A stretch of 56,706 bases of DNA from Verrucomicrobiia bacterium (GTDB lineage: Bacteria > Verrucomicrobiota > Verrucomicrobiia > Verrucomicrobiales > DEV007): positions 1 to 56,706 of the forward strand of contig JAUIGD010000004.1 in assembly GCA_030430255.1 (NCBI GenBank), given 5' to 3'. The translations under genes and the position numbers were made by a program. Under the pieces are notes generated by a model. It had not been told where the DNA came from, did not search any database, and was given only the letters and a program-made list of their open reading frames with translations. Positions 51,618 to 56,706 of the stretch are shown in pieces; positions within the stretch are counted from its first letter, which is position 1; each line of letters starts with the position of its first letter.

Positions 51618-53537
51618 TCACCTCCCCCCGCGCGCCGCCGCCCGGTGGTCGTCGTAGGCGCTCTGCACCGACGTCAGCTCCTCCCAGCGCGCGTAGAGGC
51701 GGGCGACCTCCTCGCGCGCCGCGGTCTGCGCCGCCTCCAGCTCCTGCCAGTCGTCGCCGTGTTTGGCATAGAAGTCGGGGTCGGCGAACAGCGCGTCGAG
51801 GTCGGCTAGCGCCGCCTCGGCGGCGGTGATGGTCTCCTCCATGGCGTCGAGTTCCATCCCCTCCTTATAGGTCAACTTGCGCGGGGCGACGGCCGCCTCC
51901 TTCGTTTTGGGCTTGGGTTTCCCGGCGCGCGCGGCCGCTGTCGCGGCCGCCCTCCGATCCCTCTTCTCGAGGTAGTAGTCGTAGTTGCCCACCTGGTAGG
52001 CGACCCGCCCCTCGCCCTCGAAGGCGAGGATGCCGGTGCAGACCCGGTTGAGGAAATAGCGGTCGTGGCTGACGACCACGGCGCAGCCGCCGAACCCCAG
52101 CAGCGCCTCCTCCAGCAGGCGCAGGGTCGCGAGGTCGAGGTCGTTGGTCGGCTCGTCGAGCACGATGACGTTGCCGCCGCGCTTGAGGATCTTCGCCAGG
52201 AGCACCCGGCTGCGCTCGCCGCCGCTGAGCAGGCCGATCTTCGTGTTGATGCGTTCCTCGGTGAAGAGGTAGCGGCGCAGGTAGGCGCGCAGGCCGATGG
52301 TCTGCTCGCCGAGGCGCACCGTCTCCGTCCCCTCGCCGACCTCCTCGAACACGGACTTCTCGTCGTCGAGCTCCAGCCGCCCCTGGTCGACGAAGTTCAC
52401 CTCCGTGCGCGTCCCGGTCTCGACGCGGCCGGAGTCGGGCTCCAGCAGGCCGAGCATGACCTTGACCAAGGTCGATTTGCCGAGGCCGTTGCGGCCGACG
52501 ATGCCCAGCCGCTGCCCGGCCTCGAGCTTGAAGCTGAGGTCGGAGAACAGGGGCTTGCCGCCGAGCGCCTTGGAGACCGATTCGACGTCGATGACGCGGT
52601 TGGCGAGTTTCGGCGGCGGCGGGATGACGAGCTCGACGTCGATCTCCTCCTCCGGCGCCTCCTTGCCGGCCTCCTCGTAGTAGCGGTCGATGCGGTCTTT
52701 CGATTTGGTGCGCCGCGCGCTCGGGGAGCGCCGCACCCAGGCGAGCTCGCGGGCGAGGAAGCGCTGCCGCTTGTGCTCGGTCTGCGCTTCGGTCGCCGCC
52801 CGCTCGGCGCGGGCGAGCAGGTAATCGGTGTAGTTCCCCTGGTAGGAGACGAACCCGCCCCGCGCCAGCTCGACGATGCGGGTGGCGATGTTGTCGAGGA
52901 AGTAGCGGTCGTGGGTGACGAACAGGCAGGTGCCGGAATAGCGCGCGAGGAATGTCTCCAACCACTCGATCGCGCCGGTGTCGAGGTGGTTGGTCGGTTC
53001 GTCGAGGATCAGGAAATCGGGCCGCGCGGCGAGCGCCCGGCAGAGGGCGACGCGGCGCTTCTCGCCACCGGAGAGCGGTTCCACCAAGCGGCCGGGGTCG
53101 GGGGCGTGCAGGTGGTTGAGCAGCGCCAGGGCGCGGCTCTCCAGGTTCCAGCCGTCGGCGGCCTCGATGGCGTCGAGCAGCGCCTCCGCCCCGGGCGCGT
53201 CGGGGGCGGCCTCGTAGCGCGCCACCATCTCGCGCACCCGCGCGGCGCCGGCGAGGACGTTGTCGAGCACCGTCGCCGCGCCGTCGAGGTCGAACACTTG
53301 CGGCAGGTAGCCGGTCACCAGATCGCGCCGCGTCGTGAACTCGCCGGAGTCCGGCGCGGTCTCGCCGGCGGCGATGCGCAGGAAGGTCGATTTGCCGGTG
53401 CCGTTGCGGCCGACGAGGCCGATGCGGTCGCCCTCGTGCACCGACAGGGTGGCGTTGTCCAGGACCACCTGTGTGCCGTAGCGGACGCAGAGATCCTTGC
53501 CGCCGGCGACGGCGACCACTCCCGGCGACTCAGCCAT
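51618..53537 (-). CDS. uup: ABC-F ATPase, Uup type
   Basis: 639 residues with two ABC domains and no membrane segment. Walker A motifs are GRNGTGKST and GRNGLGKST; signatures LSGGEKRR and LSGGERSR; Walker B FLILDEPTNHLDT and VIVLDEPTNDLDL. The linker between the domains and the C-terminal coiled-coil extension (LTYKEGMELDAMEETITAAE) match Uup. Uup is a ribosome- or DNA-associated ABC-F protein involved in transposon excision and in ribosome assembly. Complete. Its start overlaps the stop of the preceding gene by 8 bases. Confidence 0.93.
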   Translation of the reverse strand: MAESPGVVAVAGGKDLCVRYGTQVVLDNATLSVHEGDRIGLVGRNGTGKSTFLRIAAGETAPDSGEFTTRRDLVTGYLPQVFDLDGAATVLDNVLAGAARVREMVARYEAAPDAPGAEALLDAIEAADGWNLESRALALLNHLHAPDPGRLVEPLSGGEKRRVALCRALAARPDFLILDEPTNHLDTGAIEWLETFLARYSGTCLFVTHDRYFLDNIATRIVELARGGFVSYQGNYTDYLLARAERAATEAQTEHKRQRFLARELAWVRRSPSARRTKSKDRIDRYYEEAGKEAPEEEIDVELVIPPPPKLANRVIDVESVSKALGGKPLFSDLSFKLEAGQRLGIVGRNGLGKSTLVKVMLGLLEPDSGRVETGTRTEVNFVDQGRLELDDEKSVFEEVGEGTETVRLGEQTIGLRAYLRRYLFTEERINTKIGLLSGGERSRVLLAKILKRGGNVIVLDEPTNDLDLATLRLLEEALLGFGGCAVVVSHDRYFLNRVCTGILAFEGEGRVAYQVGNYDYYLEKRDRRAAATAAARAGKPKPKTKEAAVAPRKLTYKEGMELDAMEETITAAEAALADLDALFADPDFYAKHGDDWQELEAAQTAAREEVARLYARWEELTSVQSAYDDHRAAARGGR

Positions 53538-53907
53538 GGTCTGCGTCCGGCGCGGCCTGCATCAGCACGAAGGGCGACACCACCAGCGCGGTGAAGCGCC
53601 CGCCCGCGGCCTCCCAGTGGGCGGCGTGGGGCTGGCCCGGCTTGACGAGGTCGCCGCTGCGCAGCCAGCCCTCGACCTTCGCTCGGTCGTCGGCCGCCAG
53701 CGCCGCCCCGACCGCCGTGATCGACAGCGCGGCATCCACGTAGAGCAGCGCGCCGCTCGCGAAGTGCGACCGCAGGTACGGCCAGTCGACCTCGCCGGTG
53801 TATTTCTCCAAGCGCTCCGTATCCGGTGCGCCGTCGCCCCCGACCACCGCGTAGCGCATCGGGTCGTCCCCGCCGCCCGGGGCGGCCGCTGCCCGGTCGG
53901 CGTCCAT
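53530..53907 (-). CDS. DUF2288-family protein
   Basis: 125 residues. TGEVDWPYLRSHFASGALLY and VEGWLRSGDLVKP, then AAHWEAAGGRFTALVVSPFV fit the DUF2288 pattern (W..L..HFA.G, W.....G, A..W......VV.P.V). Function unknown. The start at 53907 is used; an ATG at 53859 would give a shorter N-terminus with a similar core. Coupled to uup by overlap and preceded by the PVC cytochrome with a 19-base gap. Confidence 0.75.
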   Translation of the reverse strand: MDADRAAAAPGGGDDPMRYAVVGGDGAPDTERLEKYTGEVDWPYLRSHFASGALLYVDAALSITAVGAALAADDRAKVEGWLRSGDLVKPGQPHAAHWEAAGGRFTALVVSPFVLMQAAPDADHG

Positions 53908-53926
53908 CGCTGCGGCGGCCGGTGGC

Positions 53927-56626
53927 TCAGCCTTTCTTGCTCTCGAGGAAGGCGACCAGCGAGGCGAACTCCTCGACGCTCAGGGCGTTGGCGAGCCCGG
54001 CGGGCATCATGGAGATCTCCAGCTCGTGGCGGGCGGCGATGTCGGCGGTCTTGTAGCGGTGCACCTGGCCGGCGATGTCGCGCATCTCCAGCTCATCGGC
54101 GCTCTCGCCGGTCACGAAGCCGACCATGGTCGCGCCGCCCTTGGTGGTGATCGACACCGTGGCGAAGCCCTGCGAGATCGACGCGTTCGGCTTGAGGATC
54201 GACTCGGCGATCTGTTCGCGGTTCAAAACGGCGCCCACCTGGCCCATGTAGGGGCCTTTGGCCGGTTGGTCGGGGCTGGTGGTGTGGCAGGCGATGCAGC
54301 CCTGGCGCGTGAACAGGGCCTCGCCCTCCGCGGCGTCGCCCGCCACGTCGTCGAGCGCCAGCATCACGTCCTCGATGGACATCTTCCCGACCTGGCCCTT
54401 GGCGCGGGCGATGGCGTCGAGGTCGACCTTGGGGGCGTCGGCCTCGGCCATCGCGGCCGGGTCGGCGGCGGCCTCGATGCCCTCGATGCCGGCGCGCGCC
54501 TTGGCGTTGTGCGCGATGATCAGCGAGCGGTGTTCGCCGGCGGCGTAGCGGGCTTTGACAAAGTCGGCGATCTTCTCCGTGGCGGCCCAAGCCTGCGGCC
54601 GGTAGTAGGGGCCGCGGGTGTCGGGGCGGGTGCTCCACCACCAGCTGCCGTCGTAGGGCGCCTCCTCCTGCGCCAGGCGGATCAAGGTGCGCAGGATGCC
54701 GGCCCGGGCCGCCTCGCCGGTGGCGGCGGAACCGTATTTGGCGATCAGGCCATCGACCGCGCGCTCGTCGTGCATCTTGCTCAACGCCCACAGGGCCCCG
54801 CGCGTGTCCGGGCCGCCGACGGCCTCCACGCAGGCCTCGACGGCGTGCAGGTCGACCAAGGCCTTCACCGCCACGTGCGGCAGCACGATCGGCGAGTTCG
54901 GCGTCGCGTGCGGGCCTTCGGCGGAGGAGCCGCCCACCGCGACCGGCGCGTCGGAGACCATGAACTGGATGCGTCCCTGCGCCCGCGAGGTGTCGGCGAC
55001 GCCCGCCTCGGCGACGAACTTCGCCGCACCCTCGGGGACGTCGAAGACGATGACCGACAGCGCGTGGGTCCCGAGCCCGTCCGGGTCGGCCTCGCCCGCA
55101 CCCGTCTTCAGCGGGCGGTTCGCGGCGCTGGTGCCGAAGCCGATCTTGCCCCACTCGCTCTCGGCGCTCTTCCACTTCAGAGACGAGAGCTTCACCTCGG
55201 AGCCGTCGGCCATGACGAACTTCGGCCCGAACCAGGCCGCGTGGTCTTCGCCGCTGCCGTCGCCGCCGTCGGTCACGACCAGGTAGATCTCCTCCCAGCC
55301 CGCCACGTCGACCTCGACGGGGTGCAGCTTGTGGCCTTTGAATGCCGTCTCGAACTTCGGTGGCGCGGGCGGCGCGGCGTCTCCGGTCTCTTCGCCGGGA
55401 GGGTTCGAGAGCGCCAGCAAGTCGTCCGCCACCGAGGCGTCGCCGAGGCGGCCCAGCGCCACCGCGGCAGCGACCTGGACGCGCGGGTTCCGGTCGCCGA
55501 GGAAGCCGACCAACAGCTCCTTCGGCGCGCCGGCGAGCTGGGTCTTGCGGTCGCAGAGCGCGCGCACCGCCCACTCGCGCACGGCCGGGTCGTCTTTGGC
55601 GAGCTTCGCCAAACCGGCGTTCGCCGCCTCCCCGGCCATCCCCTTGTAGGTGAAGATGGCGGCCACGCGCGAGGCGAGCGGCGCCGATTGGTCCACCGCG
55701 ACCGAGGCGACGGCGTTCGCGGCGCCGGGGCGGTTCAACAGCTCCTGCGAGGCCGCGCCGCGCGCGGTGGCGCTCGGGGACTTGAGCAGCTCCACCAGGG
55801 CCGCGTCATCGGCTTTCGCGGGGCTCGGGAAAGGGGTGTAGTTCCAGCCCGCCTTGGGCGTGATGACCTCGACCCAGCCCTTGTCCGGGCTGCCCTTGTA
55901 GCCCGCGCCGGCCCAGGCGCCCGCGAACAGGCGCCCCGAGGCGTCCGTGTCGACGTCGGTGATCTGGTGCAGTTTGATGAACGCTTCGGGCTCCTGGGTG
56001 AAGGAGGGCCCGTCCGGCGTGACGCGGTGGATCACCAGCTGGCTGCGGCCCCAGTCGCACATGATCGGCACATCGGTGTACTTCGCCGGCCAGCCCGGCT
56101 CGGAGAGGAACATCGCCCCCGTGCCGGAACCGCCGCCGAGGTCGACCAGCGCCGGCAGGATCTCGCCGGTGAAGTTCTTGAACAGCATCGGGTAGCCGTA
56201 CTCGCCCGACTGCACGTGGTGGATGAAGCGCACGTTCCAGCCGCCGCCGTCGTTCGTGTTGCCGCGGGTGAAGAGGTTCATGAACGGGTCGATGGCGACG
56301 TCGTAGATGTTGCGCAGCCCGTGCGTGTAGACCTCCATCTCCGAGCCGTCGGGGCGCACGCGCACCACGCCGCCGCCGAGCATGGTGAGCTCGGTGCCGT
56401 CCGTGCCCCTCGCGCCGTGGATGCCGAAATCGCCGACGGCGATGTAGATCCAGCCGTCGATGCCGAGGCGGATGCCGTTGGTCGTGTGGTCGGCGCCGCG
56501 GTCCTGGTTGTGTTTCGGCGGGCTGACGTCGGAGACCAAAATCTTCCCCGGCCCGTCGGCGACGCCGTCCCAGTCGGCGTCCTCGAAGGGGTACGCGTCG
56601 GCGACCGAGACGGACTGATCGATAGA
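53927..56626 (-). CDS. PVC-type c-type cytochrome with beta-propeller; 5' end broken
   Basis: Readable for about 899 residues from an in-frame stop at 56627-56629. Order: a soluble dehydrogenase-like beta-propeller (GIRLGIDGWIYIAVGDFGIH, GLRNIYDVAIDPFMNLFTRG); HEAT-like repeats (DPAVREWAVRALCDRK, DRNPRVQVAAAVALGRLGD); an NPCBM-like beta domain (GWEEIYLVVTDGGDGSGEDH); and a haem c domain with GCIACH, CNT-less spacing, then MMPAGLANALSVEEFASLVA as the methionine-ligand segment. Such multidomain cytochromes are typical of Planctomycetes and Verrucomicrobia and act outside the cytoplasm. No start codon fits: the sequence is in frame and protein-like back to about 56600, but a TAG follows. The N-terminal part, expected to carry a signal peptide and propeller blades, is absent. 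Confidence 0.8.
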   Translation of the reverse strand, partial: SIDQSVSVADAYPFEDADWDGVADGPGKILVSDVSPPKHNQDRGADHTTNGIRLGIDGWIYIAVGDFGIHGARGTDGTELTMLGGGVVRVRPDGSEMEVYTHGLRNIYDVAIDPFMNLFTRGNTNDGGGWNVRFIHHVQSGEYGYPMLFKNFTGEILPALVDLGGGSGTGAMFLSEPGWPAKYTDVPIMCDWGRSQLVIHRVTPDGPSFTQEPEAFIKLHQITDVDTDASGRLFAGAWAGAGYKGSPDKGWVEVITPKAGWNYTPFPSPAKADDAALVELLKSPSATARGAASQELLNRPGAANAVASVAVDQSAPLASRVAAIFTYKGMAGEAANAGLAKLAKDDPAVREWAVRALCDRKTQLAGAPKELLVGFLGDRNPRVQVAAAVALGRLGDASVADDLLALSNPPGEETGDAAPPAPPKFETAFKGHKLHPVEVDVAGWEEIYLVVTDGGDGSGEDHAAWFGPKFVMADGSEVKLSSLKWKSAESEWGKIGFGTSAANRPLKTGAGEADPDGLGTHALSVIVFDVPEGAAKFVAEAGVADTSRAQGRIQFMVSDAPVAVGGSSAEGPHATPNSPIVLPHVAVKALVDLHAVEACVEAVGGPDTRGALWALSKMHDERAVDGLIAKYGSAATGEAARAGILRTLIRLAQEEAPYDGSWWWSTRPDTRGPYYRPQAWAATEKIADFVKARYAAGEHRSLIIAHNAKARAGIEGIEAAADPAAMAEADAPKVDLDAIARAKGQVGKMSIEDVMLALDDVAGDAAEGEALFTRQGCIACHTTSPDQPAKGPYMGQVGAVLNREQIAESILKPNASISQGFATVSITTKGGATMVGFVTGESADELEMRDIAGQVHRYKTADIAARHELEISMMPAGLANALSVEEFASLVAFLESKKG

Positions 56627-56706
56627 CTATCGCTCGATGTCTCGGTTGGAGTCACTGTCGGCGATCCGGTCGGGGTCCGCGACGCGGACACAGACAGTGA
56701 GTCGCT
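56627..56706. other. Odd terminal sequence, possibly a contig-edge artefact
   Basis: The last 80 bases do not continue the cytochrome gene. They contain short palindromes (GATAGACTATC), repeated words (CACTGTC, ACAGACAGTGAG) and in another frame encode a Ser/Thr/Pro-rich run. It looks unlike the neighbouring sequence and may be a misassembly or the true upstream flank of a truncated gene. Confidence 0.4.

Noticed and set aside
1-56706. CRISPR arrays
   Set aside because: No regularly spaced direct repeats of 25-40 bases were found; the 180-base spaced copies at 35529 are elements.
1-56706. tRNA or rRNA genes
   Set aside because: I saw no tRNA-like cloverleaf with a T-loop consensus (GGTTCRANNCC) in the gaps and no rRNA sequence. 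A covariance scan would be decisive.

Overview
This is a high-GC bacterial chromosome segment whose gene content fits the Verrucomicrobiota / PVC group. It has a PVC-type c-type cytochrome with a beta-propeller and HEAT-like region (CIACH haem motif), a secreted sulfatase with a C-T-P-C-R modification site, a very long secreted CotH / lamin-tail protein and many signal-peptide proteins of unknown function. It also has a REP-type Y1 transposase of the kind common in this phylum. The phylum call is an inference from gene content; there is no rRNA in the window. No tRNA, rRNA or CRISPR array was seen.

Layout. 1-5020 (+): the 3' part of an unknown protein, then creD-, creB- and creC-like genes (membrane protein, response regulator, sensor kinase). 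5318-12329 (-): a small unknown protein, an outer-membrane barrel, a repeat protein, then sulfatase > membrane protein > efp > M50-like membrane protease, closely spaced. 12642-17040 (+): a prenyltransferase-fold secreted protein, a SNF2 helicase and a small anchored protein. 17166-21852 (-): an HExxH peptidase-like protein, a beta-propeller glycosidase-like protein, a double-LOG protein and the Y1 transposase. 21982-29739: a 1666-residue CotH/LTD protein facing a GH63-type glucosidase. 29881-33657: a histone-deacetylase-like amidohydrolase, an unknown protein, a Sel1 protein, and a convergent PDZ protein whose 3' end overlaps it. 33825-38952 (+): serine acetyltransferase, SprT-like protein, then three genes chained by GTGA overlaps and ending in a tyrosine recombinase. 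39261-43059: a secreted protein, a YwaF-like membrane protein with a small partner, and a sodium:solute symporter. 43060-45096: a structured non-coding region and dnaA. 45097-46074: a cluster of mobile-looking repeats. 46075-48478 (-): glycosidase-like protein, ECF sigma factor, fasciclin protein. 48849-51035 (+): an orphan MerR C-terminal-type domain protein and an unknown protein. 51203-56626 (-): VOC protein, Uup ABC-F ATPase, DUF2288 protein and the PVC cytochrome, whose 5' end breaks near the window edge.

The most unusual content is between genes. At least three related kinds of short element lie there, all with ends of the form TA-GC(C/G)CGAAT... in inverted orientation. Neighbouring copies share a single TA dinucleotide, which suggests TA-targeted, non-autonomous (MITE-like) elements moved in trans. 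Two copies begin exactly in the stop codon of a gene (the SprT-like gene and dnaA), and one truncated copy has apparently removed the start codon of the next gene. No autonomous element encoding a matching transposase lies in the window.
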